Below are positions 8,963 to 19,192 of a stretch of 64,000 nucleotides of DNA, one piece after another; position 1 is the stretch's first letter; every line of letters starts with the position of its first letter. The stretch covers positions 4,245 through 68,244 of the forward strand of contig CBDDCC010000018.1 in NCBI GenBank assembly GCA_965225935.1, given 5' to 3'. Position numbers and translations under genes: made by a program. Origin of the DNA: CALJXB01 sp965225935. GTDB taxonomy: Bacteria > Pseudomonadota > Alphaproteobacteria > Kiloniellales > JAKSDN01. The notes under the pieces are model-generated. The model ran no database searches, was not told where the DNA came from, and worked only from the letters and a program-made list of their open reading frames with translations.

Positions 8963-10285
8963 TCAGCTTCGGCGCAAGCGGCAGGCGTAGAATCCGTCCA
9001 GGCCGCCGAGCTCGGAGAGCTGGTTGGGCAGGCTGCGCAGGTCGCCCTCGGGCGTGATCAACTCGCCGAGGCCGCCGATCTCTGCCGGCTCGATGGGCTC
9101 GCGTGCGAGCGACGCGCCCGTCGCCAGCAGCGCCGCGACGCGTGCCGGGCCCTCCTCGGGCAGCAGCGAGCAGGTGGCGAAGACCAAGCGTCCGCCGGGC
9201 GCCAGCATGTCGAGGGCAGCGGTCAGCAGCCCGTCCTGCAGCTCCGCCAGCGGCGCGATCTGGCCCGGGGTCTTGAGGCGGGCGATGTCCGGGTGGCGCC
9301 GCAGGGTGCCGGTAGCGCTGCAGGGGGCATCGAGCAGTACGGCGGCGGCGGGCTCGGGCGGGCGCCACTCGACGGCATCGGCGGCCACGGTGCCGGCGGC
9401 GAGGCCGAGGCGCTCGAGGCTCTGGGTCACCAGCTCCAGGCGTCCCGCGTCCCGGTCGACGGCGATCACCTCGGCCCCGGCGGCCGCGAGCTGGGCGGTC
9501 TTGCCCCCCGGCGCGGCGCAAAGGTCGACGACCCGCTCGCCCCGGACCTCGCCCAGGAGGCGCGCCGGCAGGCTCGCCGCCAGGTCCTGCACCCACCAGG
9601 CGCCCTCGGCGAAGCCGGGCAGCTTGGCGACGTCGCCGCGCCCGGGCGGCAGGCGGAGCGTGCCGCCGGGCAGGACCCGGGCGTCGAGGCGGGCGGCCCA
9701 GTCGGCCGCCCCTGCTGGCTCCTTCAAGGTGAGATCGAGGGGCGGCTCGGCCAGATGGGCCTGGGCGATGGCCCGCGCCGTCTCCTCGCCGTAGGCGGCG
9801 CTCATGGCCTGCCACAGCCAGTCGGGGGTGTTGAGGCGCGCGGCTTGGCCGGAGGCCTCCTCATCGGCCGCAAGGGGGCGCAGCTCCCGGTCGACCCTTC
9901 GTAGCACGGCATTCACCAGGCCGCGCTGGCCGCCGAAGCCGGCGCCGGCCGCCAGACGCACGCTGGTGTCGACGGCGGCGTGGGGCGGCGTCTCGAGGAA
10001 GAGGATCTGGCAGATTCCGAGGCGCAGCACGTCGCCGAGGCTCTCGAGCCGCGGCTTGAGGGGCCGCTCCAGGGTCCGGGCGATCACCGCGTCGATCTGG
10101 CCGAGCCGCCGGAGGGTGGTCGCCACCAGGTGGCGGGCGAAGGCCCGGTCGCGGCTGGGCAAGCGGCCGAGGGCGGGGCTGTCCCGCAGCACCTCGTCGA
10201 GCGGTCGGTGCCGGCGCAGCACCCCGGCCAGCGCCTGGAGCGCGGCCTTGCGGGCGGCGAGGCCGGAGGCGGCGCTGGCGGTCAT
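8963..10285 (-). CDS. rsmB: 16S rRNA (cytosine-967 C5)-methyltransferase
   Basis: A 440-residue protein with an N-terminal NusB-like RNA-binding domain (about residues 5-140, including RLGICQILFLETPPHAAVDTS) and a C-terminal SAM-dependent methyltransferase domain. The latter has DLCAAPGGKTAQLAA, LLDAPCSATGTLRRHPDI and FATCSLLPEEG, the two cysteines being the catalytic pair of the RsmB/RsmF class. It modifies C967 of 16S rRNA in the cytoplasm. The upstream htpX gene is on the same strand about 75 bases away, as in many alphaproteobacteria. Confidence 0.95.
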   Translation of the reverse strand: MTASAASGLAARKAALQALAGVLRRHRPLDEVLRDSPALGRLPSRDRAFARHLVATTLRRLGQIDAVIARTLERPLKPRLESLGDVLRLGICQILFLETPPHAAVDTSVRLAAGAGFGGQRGLVNAVLRRVDRELRPLAADEEASGQAARLNTPDWLWQAMSAAYGEETARAIAQAHLAEPPLDLTLKEPAGAADWAARLDARVLPGGTLRLPPGRGDVAKLPGFAEGAWWVQDLAASLPARLLGEVRGERVVDLCAAPGGKTAQLAAAGAEVIAVDRDAGRLELVTQSLERLGLAAGTVAADAVEWRPPEPAAAVLLDAPCSATGTLRRHPDIARLKTPGQIAPLAELQDGLLTAALDMLAPGGRLVFATCSLLPEEGPARVAALLATGASLAREPIEPAEIGGLGELITPEGDLRSLPNQLSELGGLDGFYACRLRRS

Positions 10286-10359
10286 GGCTGGCAGGTCATG
10301 CGGTTCCCTGGCCTGCGCAATGGAAAGCGGGCCCGGAAAGCTCTAGCACAGGCGGGAGA

Positions 10360-11235
10360 TCAGCCCCAGGGCCGCGGGCTCTGGCCCATCTCGACCGCCT
10401 GCTGGCGCAGGCGCGCGATCCGCTCCTCGGTCTTGGGATGGGTGCGGAACAGACCGTCGACGGCGTGGGCGTGCAGAGGATTGACGATGAAGAGGTGGGC
10501 GGTCGCCGGGTTGCGCTCGGCGGCGTTGTTGTCGATGCCCTGGGCGGCGGCCTGGATCTTGCCCAGCGCCGAGGCGAGCCAGAGGGGGCGCCCACAGATC
10601 TCGGCGCCGATGCGGTCGGCCTCGTACTCGCGGGAGCGGCTGATCGCCATCTGCACCAGCATGGCCGCCAGCGGCGCCAGGATGGCGACCAGCAGGATGC
10701 CGACGATGCCCAGCGGATTGTTGCGGTTGCCGCCGCCGAAGGCGCCAAAGAAAAGCCCGAAGTTGGCCAGCATGGAGATGGCGCCGGCCAGGGTCGCGGT
10801 GATGGTCATGGTGAGGGTGTCGCGGTTCTTCACGTGGGCCAGCTCGTGGGCCAGCACGCCGGCCGTCTCCTCGGTGTTGAGGCGGCGCATCAGGCCCTGG
10901 GTCACCGCGACCGCCGCGTTCTCGGGATTGCGGCCGGTGGCAAACGCGTTGGGCTGGTCGGTCTCCATGACGTAGACCTTGGGCATGGGCAGGCCGGCGT
11001 TCTCGGACAGCTGGCGCACCAGGCGCACCAGCGAGGGCGCGCTCCTCTCGTCCACCTCGCGGGCGCCGTGCATGCGCAGCACCAGCTTGTCGGAGTTCCA
11101 GTAGGCGAAGGCGTTCATGGCCAGCGCCACGCCGAAGGCGATCACCAGGCCGCCTTCGCCGCCAATCATGAATCCGGCGGCGAGGAACAGCCCGGTGAGG
11201 GCCGCGAGCAGCATGGCGGTGCGCATGTAGTTCAT
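10360..11235 (-). CDS. htpX: Inner-membrane zinc metalloprotease HtpX
   Basis: A 291-residue membrane protease of the M48 family that degrades damaged membrane proteins. Hydrophobic segments at the N-terminus (MLLAALTGLFLAAGFMI and LVIAFGVALAMNAFAYW) precede PNAFATGRNPENAAVAV, the zinc-binding LAHELAHVKNRD with HELAH, two more hydrophobic segments, and REYEADRIGAE supplying the third zinc ligand. The ATG at 11235 (MNYMRTAML) is the usual family start. A GTG at 11268 would add 11 residues but lacks a good ribosome binding site. Confidence 0.93.
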   Translation of the reverse strand: MNYMRTAMLLAALTGLFLAAGFMIGGEGGLVIAFGVALAMNAFAYWNSDKLVLRMHGAREVDERSAPSLVRLVRQLSENAGLPMPKVYVMETDQPNAFATGRNPENAAVAVTQGLMRRLNTEETAGVLAHELAHVKNRDTLTMTITATLAGAISMLANFGLFFGAFGGGNRNNPLGIVGILLVAILAPLAAMLVQMAISRSREYEADRIGAEICGRPLWLASALGKIQAAAQGIDNNAAERNPATAHLFIVNPLHAHAVDGLFRTHPKTEERIARLRQQAVEMGQSPRPWG

Positions 11236-11357
11236 GGCGACCTGGCGAGTCTCCGAAATCTCGTTCACAGGATGAAGTGGGCGCGGGCGCGAGCGCCGTC
11301 AAGCCTCGGTTTTCCCGGGGCTTGGCGCGCGTCCGGCCCCGTGCCATATCTTGAGAC

Positions 11358-11624
11358 ATGAGCAACACCTTCGAGGCCCACGCCAAGTTCAAGGTGCACC
11401 GGGCGGCGCGGACACGGCCGGGCATCCGCCCCCTCGGCAGCGGGGCGAAGGCCGGGGCGGAGCAGGCCCGCCGGCAGCATCCCGGCAGTCGGGAACTGCC
11501 TGCGGCAGCGGCGGCCAGAGATGCAAATCTGTCGGCCCGGGTGCCCGAGATCGGCGGCCCCGAGGGCCCCGAGCCGACCCGCTACGGGGATTGGGAGCGT
11601 AAGGGCATCTGCTGCGACTTTTAG
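11358..11624 (+). CDS. DUF1674 / succinate dehydrogenase assembly factor 4-like protein
   Basis: A small 88-residue protein whose C-terminus, EIGGPEGPEPTRYGDWERKG followed by ICCDF, is the signature of the DUF1674 family, the bacterial relatives of SDHAF4, which assists assembly of the flavoprotein subunit of succinate dehydrogenase. Only the last 25 or so residues are conserved, and the N-terminal 60 are Ala/Arg-rich and not recognisable. It is divergent from htpX, a neighbourhood in which this gene is often found. Confidence 0.75.
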   Translation: MSNTFEAHAKFKVHRAARTRPGIRPLGSGAKAGAEQARRQHPGSRELPAAAAARDANLSARVPEIGGPEGPEPTRYGDWERKGICCDF

Positions 11625-11718
11625 TTGTAAAATTCTCTCCACCCTCTGTTTCTGCTCAAATCGCTCGATTTGGCTCCCCGCAACCAAAATCCGCAAGAAG
11701 CAAGCAAATATGCGGTTT

Positions 11719-11733
11719 GTTCTTGAAATGTTC
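11719..11733 (+). promoter_or_regulatory. LexA (SOS) box of alphaproteobacterial type
   Basis: GTTC, seven bases, GTTC, the exact direct-repeat pattern of the alphaproteobacterial LexA operator. Further GTTC copies follow at 11734 and 11740. A possible promoter (TTGTTC at 11738, TATAGA at 11762, 18 bases apart) directly follows. The nearest downstream gene on this strand is the thermonuclease at 11811. Confidence 0.5.
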
Positions 11734-11739
11734 GTTCTT

Positions 11740-11769
11740 GTTCTATAGAGTCATATACTACTATAGAAC
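11740..11769. repeat. 9-bp inverted repeat in thermonuclease leader
   Basis: GTTCTATAG at 11740-11748 and CTATAGAAC at 11761-11769 are exact reverse complements with a 12-base AT-rich spacer. The repeat overlaps the proposed -10 region of the thermonuclease promoter, so it could be an operator for a dimeric regulator next to the SOS box. Confidence 0.4.
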
Positions 11770-11810
11770 GTATAAGTTGAATGAGATTCCATCGTTGAAC
11801 GGCGATTGCC

Positions 11811-12425
11811 ATGGGGCGGCGACAAGGGCGAGATCTGGCGAGGGAGGCGCGGTTGCCGGATGGCGGGCGCGACCTCCGGGCGGCATGGCCCACCGCCCGG
11901 CGGACTGCGCGGGCCCGGGCCGTACTGCTTCGGGCATCTGTCCTCGAACCGGTCGGCCTGGCCTCTTCGCTGGGTGCGGCTCTCCGGGCGGCGTGGGTCC
12001 TCTGGGCCCTCGTCGCCGCGGCGCCGGCCGCGCGGGCAGGGGAGATCCTGGCCGGGCCGGTGCCGGCCGTGGTGGACGAGGTGGTCGACGGCGACACCCT
12101 CAGGGTCCGGGTCCGCATCTGGCTGGGGCAGAACGTCGTCACCCAGGTCCGCCTCGCCGGCGTCGACGCGCCGGAGCTGCGGGGCGCCTGCGTCCCCGAG
12201 CGGGAGCTGGCGCACCGGGCGCGGGCCTTCGTGGCGAGCCGCCTCGGCGACGGCGGCGCCGCGGAGGCCCGCGTCCGGTTGCGCGACGTGCGCCACGGCA
12301 AGTTCGCCCGGCGGGTGGTGGCCCGGGTGGAGACCGCGGCCGGGGTCGATCTGAGCGCGGCCCTGCTGGCGGCCGGCCTCGCCCGGCCCTACGACGGCGG
12401 GCGGCGCGCCTCCTGGTGCGACTGA
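11811..12425 (+). CDS. Secreted thermonuclease (staphylococcal nuclease-like) family protein
   Basis: A 204-residue protein. Its SNase-like domain (about residues 77-203) has VVDEVVDGDTLRVRVRIWLG, VRLAGVDAPELRG with the Arg and Glu expected in the active site, and HGKFARRVVARV with the second Arg. Residues 50-76 (AALRAAWVLWALVAAAPAARA) look like a signal peptide. The 50 Arg-rich residues before it suggest that the real start may lie further downstream than the ATG at 11811, which has no clear ribosome binding site. Members of the family cut DNA or RNA with calcium. The gene lies behind an SOS-type operator. Confidence 0.75.
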   Translation: MGRRQGRDLAREARLPDGGRDLRAAWPTARRTARARAVLLRASVLEPVGLASSLGAALRAAWVLWALVAAAPAARAGEILAGPVPAVVDEVVDGDTLRVRVRIWLGQNVVTQVRLAGVDAPELRGACVPERELAHRARAFVASRLGDGGAAEARVRLRDVRHGKFARRVVARVETAAGVDLSAALLAAGLARPYDGGRRASWCD

Positions 12426-12456
12426 GGTCGGCGTAACGGCTGGGGCCTTAAGCGGC

Positions 12457-12930
12457 TTACTCGGCCGGCGGCAGGTGCTTCTGCATGAAGACGATCCAGT
12501 TGCCCGGCCGGCGCTCGTTGGCGCGGCGCTCGAAGGCCTCGTAGCCCCGGCGCGCATGGAAGCGGACGTTCTCCGTCATCTTCTCGTTGGTGTAGAGCAC
12601 GACCCGGTGGAAGCCGCGTTGGCGGGCGATCCTCTCCGTCTCTGCCATCAGCGCCCGGCCCAGGCCCTTTCCCTGGTGATCCGGGGCGACGGCGATGCTG
12701 TAAAGCAGCAGGTGGTCGGCCTCGTCCCTTACCACCAGGACGCCGGCGGTCTCTCCCTCGAGCTCCAGGATTCGCACCTGGCCGGCGGCGATCGGGGGGC
12801 CGTAGTTGGCGCTCAGGGGCTCGGGCTCGTAGCCGACCCGCCGAGCGAAGTCGGCGTAGGCCGCGCGGCTGCAGGCCTCGACGGCCGTCCGATCCGCTGG
12901 ACCGGCGAGGCGTGTTTCGAGCGTCTCCAT
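12457..12930 (-). CDS. GNAT family N-acetyltransferase
   Basis: A 157-residue single-domain acetyltransferase. The acetyl-CoA binding motif A is seen in SIAVAPDHQGKGLGRALMAE, followed by the helix IARQRGFHRVVLYTNEKM and RFHARRGYEAFER. Substrate is unknown, and small-molecule or peptide amines are typical. It lies just downstream of the LysE relic on the same strand. Confidence 0.85.
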   Translation of the reverse strand: METLETRLAGPADRTAVEACSRAAYADFARRVGYEPEPLSANYGPPIAAGQVRILELEGETAGVLVVRDEADHLLLYSIAVAPDHQGKGLGRALMAETERIARQRGFHRVVLYTNEKMTENVRFHARRGYEAFERRANERRPGNWIVFMQKHLPPAE

Positions 12931-12944
12931 CGCCGGCTATGCAC

Positions 12945-13234
12945 TCACTCGTTCGGCCGGCCGCGGAAAGCGAGGCAGCCGCCGAGGCCGGTCATGATTG
13001 TCCCCGGCAGCCGGTTGCAGAGCCGCTCGACCGGCGGCGACGCACGCGCCAGGCCCGCCGCCGGGCCGCCACGTGGACCAGGCTGCCCGCGGCCAAACCG
13101 CCGGCGGCGACCGGGCCGGCAGTGGGTCCCTGGGCCGGGCCGCGGGACGGCAGGCAGAAGCTGGAGGGCCCCGGCGAGAGGTTCGGCACCAGGACGGCGG
13201 CGGTGAAGATCAGCAGCGTCTCGATGCCGGGCAT
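12945..13234 (-). pseudogene. LysE/RhtB-type amino acid exporter relic with internal deletion
   Basis: The fragment starts at 13234 with MPGIETLLIFTAAVLVPNLS and continues PGPSSF to AAGSLVHVAA, a typical LysE/RhtB N-terminus. At about 13065 the family sequence jumps to another frame, GLARASPPVERLCNRLPGT then IMTGLGGCLAFRGRPNE and a stop at 12945, which resembles the exporter's C-terminus. About 110 middle residues are missing, compared with a normal length near 205. Several substitutions in the conserved N-terminal motif (for example the expected Asn after PGPS) also suggest decay. Confidence 0.65.
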
Positions 13235-13247
13235 CTCGGCCCTCCTT

Positions 13248-13988
13248 CTACGCGTCCGTGCCGGTCGCGTCCATGCCGGGTGCTCCCGTCAGGCGCGACA
13301 GGCTCTCGCGCTGGCGGCCTCCGGCGTCGAAGTTGGCGGGGTCGAGCCAGCGCTCGAAGGCCGCCTTGAGGGCCGGCCAGTCCTGGTCGATCACCGCGTA
13401 CCAGGCGGTGTCCCGATTGCGACCCTTGTAGACCGTCGCCTGGCGGAACACACCCTCGAAGCGGAAGCCCAGGCGTTCGGCCGCCCTGCGGGAGCGGGCG
13501 TTGAGGGCGTCGCACTTCCACTCGTAGCGCCGGTAGCCCAGCTCGTCGAAGGCCCGGCGCATCATGAGGAACATGGCCTCGCTCGCAGCCACGCTGTTCT
13601 GCAGGCGCGGCGCGAAGTTGATGTGACCCACCTCGATGGAGCCGGCCGGCGGGTCGATGCGCAGGTAGCTGGCGACGCCGCGGGCCTTGCCGTCGCGCAG
13701 ATCGACGATGGCATGGAAGCGCGGGTCCTCGCCGAGGCAGCTCGCTTCCATCCAGGCCCGGTAGTCCGTGAGGGTCTCGAAGGGGCCGTAGGGGAGGTAG
13801 GTCCAGATGCGGTCCTCGGCGTCCTCCCGGTTGGCCGCGTGGAGCTCGGCGGCGTGGCGCTCCGGATCGAGAGGCTCGATCCGGCAGGCCCGGCCCTCGA
13901 TGGCCGTGCGCGGCGGCCGCGGCCGCGCCTGCCAATCGGGCACCGGGAAACCGATGGGCAGGCCCAGTTCGCTGATGTGGTCCGTCAT
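13248..13988 (-). CDS. GNAT family N-acetyltransferase (RimJ/RimL type)
   Basis: A 246-residue acetyltransferase with the RimL-like architecture: a Leu/Arg-rich N-terminus (IEGRACRIEPLDPERHAAEL), GVASYLRIDPPAGSIEVGHI, the cofactor-binding stretch about AASEAMFLMMRRAFDELGYR, and NARSRRAAERLGFRFEGVFR with the conserved Asn. YKGRNRDTAWYAVIDQDWP closes the domain. The closest annotated relatives of such proteins act on amino acids or ribosomal N-termini, so I leave the substrate open. It stops 17 bases before the PaiB-like gene region on the same strand. Confidence 0.85.
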   Translation of the reverse strand: MTDHISELGLPIGFPVPDWQARPRPPRTAIEGRACRIEPLDPERHAAELHAANREDAEDRIWTYLPYGPFETLTDYRAWMEASCLGEDPRFHAIVDLRDGKARGVASYLRIDPPAGSIEVGHINFAPRLQNSVAASEAMFLMMRRAFDELGYRRYEWKCDALNARSRRAAERLGFRFEGVFRQATVYKGRNRDTAWYAVIDQDWPALKAAFERWLDPANFDAGGRQRESLSRLTGAPGMDATGTDA

Positions 13989-14004
13989 GACGCTCTGCCG
14001 CCGT

Positions 14005-14652
14005 TCAGCGCGTCGCTTCCAGCCGGGCGGCCATGCGCCGGCCGGTCTCGCGGACCGCGCTGTCCTCCGCTGAGGCCAGGGCCGCGGCGGCGCGGGCGGC
14101 CTGCTCCGGCGTGCGGTTCTGGCTCAGCTTGGCCGCGGCCTCGGTGCGGGTGACCGCGATCTCGAAGGCCTGGATGCCGCGCAGCATGCGGCTCATCAGC
14201 TTGGGCTCCAGGCTCTCGGGCGACCAGGACCGCTCGCGGCCCCTTTCCTGCTGCGCCGTCAGGCGCTCCAGCAGGGCGTGCGCCTCTCCGGGATCGTCGA
14301 TCAGCCGGGGCACGCCGGTGACGTGGATCGCCAGATAGTTCCAGGTGGGCACCACCGGCGGCCCGGCCCCGTAGTCGTTGGGCGAGACGTAGGCGTGTGG
14401 CCCCTGGAACACGGCCAGCACCTCGCGTCCCGCATCCGCCGCCGCGGCGAGCTGGCGGCACTGGCCGTTGGCCCGGGCCAGGTGGCCCAGCAGGCGGCCG
14501 CCGGGGCCGGCCTCCGGCTCGTGAAGCAGGGGGATGTGGGTCGCCGCCGGCAGGCCGTCCTCTGCAGTCACCAGCAGGGCGAAAGGGTAGGCCGCCAGGA
14601 TCTCCCCCACTGCCTCGGGGTCGGTGAGCGCGAAGGCCGCGGGTACGTACAT
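14005..14652 (-). CDS. FMN-binding PaiB-like protein
   Basis: A 215-residue protein with the PaiB pattern: MYVPAAFALTDPEAVGEI, YPFALLVTAEDGLPAATHIP, LLGHLARANGQ, VFQGPHAYVSPNDYG and VPTWNYLAIHVTGVPRLIDD. PaiB proteins are FMN-binding split-barrel proteins, annotated in Bacillus as negative regulators of sporulation and protease genes, and otherwise of uncertain role. It lies directly downstream of another split-barrel flavoprotein gene (14670-15341), suggesting a flavin- or B6-related operon. Confidence 0.88.
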   Translation of the reverse strand: MYVPAAFALTDPEAVGEILAAYPFALLVTAEDGLPAATHIPLLHEPEAGPGGRLLGHLARANGQCRQLAAAADAGREVLAVFQGPHAYVSPNDYGAGPPVVPTWNYLAIHVTGVPRLIDDPGEAHALLERLTAQQERGRERSWSPESLEPKLMSRMLRGIQAFEIAVTRTEAAAKLSQNRTPEQAARAAAALASAEDSAVRETGRRMAARLEATR

Positions 14653-14669
14653 GGTCCGGGTCTCACCGC

Positions 14670-15341
14670 TCAGCCGACCGAGATTTCGGCAAGGTAGTCC
14701 GGTGGTGCGATCTCCGGCGCGAGCAGCGGGTCCGCCTCGGGCCGGCCGATGACCGTGCCCACCGGCACCACTCCGGCCCAGACCGGCAGGGCGAGATCCT
14801 CCTCGTCGTCCTTGGGCGGGCCCGTGCGCACCTTGGCCGCCACCTCGTCCAGCTCCAGCGACATGACCGTGGTCGCCTTCAGCTCCTGGCGGCTGGCCGG
14901 CTTCAGCTCGTCCCAGCGCCCGGGCGTCAGGCGCTCGCTGAAGGCCTCCAGGGTCGCCAGCTTGCGCTCGGGGTCGAGGACCGGCCGCGCTTTGCCCAGG
15001 GCCATGACCGAGCGGTAGTTGATGGAGGAGTGGAAACCCGAGCGGGCCAGCACCAGGCCGTCCAGCAGGGCCACCGTGAAGCAGACCGGCACCTCGCCCG
15101 ACTGGTGGCGCAGCATCTTGCTGGCCGAGGAGCCGTGCCAGTAGACCGTGCCGCCCTCGCGCCAGTAGGCCGTGGGCGTGACGTAGGGCTGGCCGTCGAT
15201 CACGTAGCCGACGTGGCAGAGCAGGCCGGCGTCGAGGATCTCGTAGACGGTCTTGCGGTCGTAGTGCCCGCGCTCGTGGAGCCGCCGTATGCGGGTTCGC
15301 TCGGTGGGTGCGAAGTCGGCGTCTCGTGTCTCTATGCTCAT
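14670..15341 (-). CDS. Pyridoxamine 5'-phosphate oxidase-like flavin-binding protein
   Basis: A 223-residue split-barrel protein starting MSIETRDADFAPTERTRIRR, with ILDAGLLCHVGYVIDGQPYV, PTAYWREGGTVYWHGSSASK and SGFHSSINYRSVMALGKARP. These are typical of the flavin-nucleotide-binding branch of the PNPOx family rather than true PdxH. The ATG at 15341 fits the family better than the upstream frame extension. It is divergent from a MocR/PdxR-type regulator, which commonly controls such neighbours. Confidence 0.82.
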   Translation of the reverse strand: MSIETRDADFAPTERTRIRRLHERGHYDRKTVYEILDAGLLCHVGYVIDGQPYVTPTAYWREGGTVYWHGSSASKMLRHQSGEVPVCFTVALLDGLVLARSGFHSSINYRSVMALGKARPVLDPERKLATLEAFSERLTPGRWDELKPASRQELKATTVMSLELDEVAAKVRTGPPKDDEEDLALPVWAGVVPVGTVIGRPEADPLLAPEIAPPDYLAEISVG

Positions 15342-15435
15342 GGGGCCTCGCGGGTCCGGGTTGGGTATGGCACGGGCCAGCCGCACGCGGCGGCCCGAGA
15401 CTGCAGGCTAGAACGAAATTGGTTCTCCTGTAAGC

Positions 15436-15467
15436 ACCACTTTGTATTATCTATTAGAACCACTTTG
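15436..15467. promoter_or_regulatory. Candidate MocR operator: ACCACTTTG direct repeat
   Basis: ACCACTTTG occurs at 15436-15444 and 15459-15467, with start points 23 bases apart, in the AT-rich divergent promoter region. An imperfect palindrome of the form AGAAC-N-AAATT-N-GTTCT lies just to the left. MocR/PdxR regulators are known to bind paired direct repeats, so this is a likely binding site for the adjacent regulator. Confidence 0.45.
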
Positions 15468-15485
15468 CGATCTTCCGAGGTCTCC

Positions 15486-17048
15486 ATGGGCATCACCGCG
15501 GGACACCGCCGCAGCCGCGCCGCGCTGCTCAGCCTGAGCCTGGAGCCGGGCTCGTCGGCGCCGCTGCAGCGCCAGCTCTACGGCCAGATCCGCGAGGCGG
15601 TTCTGGCGGGCCGCCTCGCGCCGGGCACGCGGCTGCCGTCCACCCGGGCGCTTGCGGTCGAGCTCGCCTGCTCGCGCAACACGGTGATCGGCGCCTTCGA
15701 GCAACTGGTGGCCGAGGGCTATCTGGTCTGCCGCAGCGGCTCCGGCAGCTTCGTCAGCGAGGTGCTGCCCGACAGCCTGTTGGCCCGAACGGCCGGCGGG
15801 CGCCGGCCGGCCTCCGGTGTAGGCGAGGGCGCCGTGGCGGAAGCGCCGTACCATGGCGAGCGCCTGACCTACGGGACCGGCGGCCCGGGCCCCTTCGCGC
15901 CGGGCGTGCCGGATCTCCGCCTCTTCCCCTTCGACGTCTGGGGCCGGCTGCTGGGGCGCATCTGGCGCCGGCCCGATCCTTCGCTGCTGCTGCCGTCCCC
16001 GCCGGCCGGGCATTTGCCCCTGCGCCAGGCCATCGCCGGCTATCTGCGCGGCGTGCGCAGCCTCGACTGCGGTTCCGAGCAGGTCTTCATCACCGCCGGC
16101 GCCCAGCCGGCCCTCGACCTGGTGGCACGGGTGCTGCTGGCGCCGGGCGACCGGGTCTGGATCGAGGAGCCGGGCTACCCCGGCCTGCGCGGCCCCCTCG
16201 GTTCCGCCGGAGCCCGCCTGGTGCCGGTCCCGATCGACGGAGAGGGGCTCTCCCTCGCCGAGGGCCGGTGGCGGGCCGCCGACGCGCGCCTGGCGGTGAT
16301 GGCGCCCTCCCACCAGTATCCCAGCGGCACCACCATGAGCCTGGCCCGCCGGCTCCAGTTCCTGGCCTGGGCGCGGCAGACGGGCGCTTGGATCGTCGAG
16401 GACGACTACGACAGCGAGTACCGCTACGCCGGCCGGCCGCTCGCCGCCCTGCAGGGCCTCGAGGCCGAGCATGCCGGCCCCGGCGGCCCCAGCGGCGGCG
16501 CGGACGGGCGCGTGCTCTACATCGGCACCTTCTCCAAGGTGCTGTTCCCGGCGATCCGCCTCGGCTACCTGGTGGTGCCGCCGGACCTGGTGGGGCGCTT
16601 CGCCCGCGCCCGGGCGGCCATCGACGCCTATCCCTCGGCCATCGTCCAGCCGGCGCTGGCGGCCTTCATGGCCGAGGGGCACTTCGCCGCCCACGTGCGG
16701 CGCATGCGCACGGTCTACGCCCGGCGGCGGGACGCCCTGCTGGCGGCGGGCCGCCGGCACCTGGAGGGCCTGCTGGATCTCGCGCCCGGCGAGGCGGGTC
16801 TGCACCTGGTGGGGCGCATGACCGAGGCGCTCGCCCGGCGCATGGACGACCGGCAGGCCGAGGCCCGGGCGGAGCGGGCGGGCTTGGCGCCCCGCGCCCT
16901 CAGCCACTTCTATCTGGAGGCCCCCGAGGCGAGCTACCGGGACCGGCCGCCGCCGCTGGGCCTGCTGCTCGGCTTCGCCGCCCTGCCGGAGTATGAGATC
17001 GAGCCCGCGACAGAGCGCCTCGCCGCCGCCCTACGCGAGCCCGGCTAG
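15486..17048 (+). CDS. MocR/PdxR-type regulator (GntR wHTH fused to aminotransferase-like domain)
   Basis: A 520-residue chimeric regulator. Residues about 20-90 form a GntR-type winged helix (LYGQIREAVLAGRLAPGTRL, PSTRALAVELACSRNTVIGA, EGYLVCRSGSGSFV). The rest is a class I aminotransferase fold with ITAGAQPALDLVARVLLAPG, WIVEDDYDSEYRYAGRPL and the PLP lysine in IGTFSKVLFPAIRLGYLVVP. Such proteins use PLP or a PLP-amino acid adduct as effector. The ATG at 15486 immediately follows the AT-rich regulatory region. It is divergently transcribed from the PNPOx-like and PaiB-like genes, its probable targets. Confidence 0.9.
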   Translation: MGITAGHRRSRAALLSLSLEPGSSAPLQRQLYGQIREAVLAGRLAPGTRLPSTRALAVELACSRNTVIGAFEQLVAEGYLVCRSGSGSFVSEVLPDSLLARTAGGRRPASGVGEGAVAEAPYHGERLTYGTGGPGPFAPGVPDLRLFPFDVWGRLLGRIWRRPDPSLLLPSPPAGHLPLRQAIAGYLRGVRSLDCGSEQVFITAGAQPALDLVARVLLAPGDRVWIEEPGYPGLRGPLGSAGARLVPVPIDGEGLSLAEGRWRAADARLAVMAPSHQYPSGTTMSLARRLQFLAWARQTGAWIVEDDYDSEYRYAGRPLAALQGLEAEHAGPGGPSGGADGRVLYIGTFSKVLFPAIRLGYLVVPPDLVGRFARARAAIDAYPSAIVQPALAAFMAEGHFAAHVRRMRTVYARRRDALLAAGRRHLEGLLDLAPGEAGLHLVGRMTEALARRMDDRQAEARAERAGLAPRALSHFYLEAPEASYRDRPPPLGLLLGFAALPEYEIEPATERLAAALREPG

Positions 17049-17106
17049 AATGGGTCGTTTATGTCACGCTCCCAGCCCGCACAAATTTGCGCGATTGGAT
17101 GCCGCG

Positions 17107-19047
<1,941 letters not shown>

Positions 19048-19192
19048 GCGGTAGCGCTCCCCTCGGTCTTCTAGCGGCATTCGGGACCCGGACCGAAAGC
19101 GGCCCTCCCGATGGCCCTCAAGTCCTCTTTTTTCCGGCGGATTATTGACGGAATTCCCCCATCGAACAAGGTGCGCCCGGCCTGGAGACCGC

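Noticed and set aside
8154..9815. Long - strand frame continuing upstream from the heparinase-like gene across rpe and rsmB
   Set aside because: It is out of frame with rpe and rsmB, which have complete motif sets; only the part after 8153 carries heparinase-like sequence.
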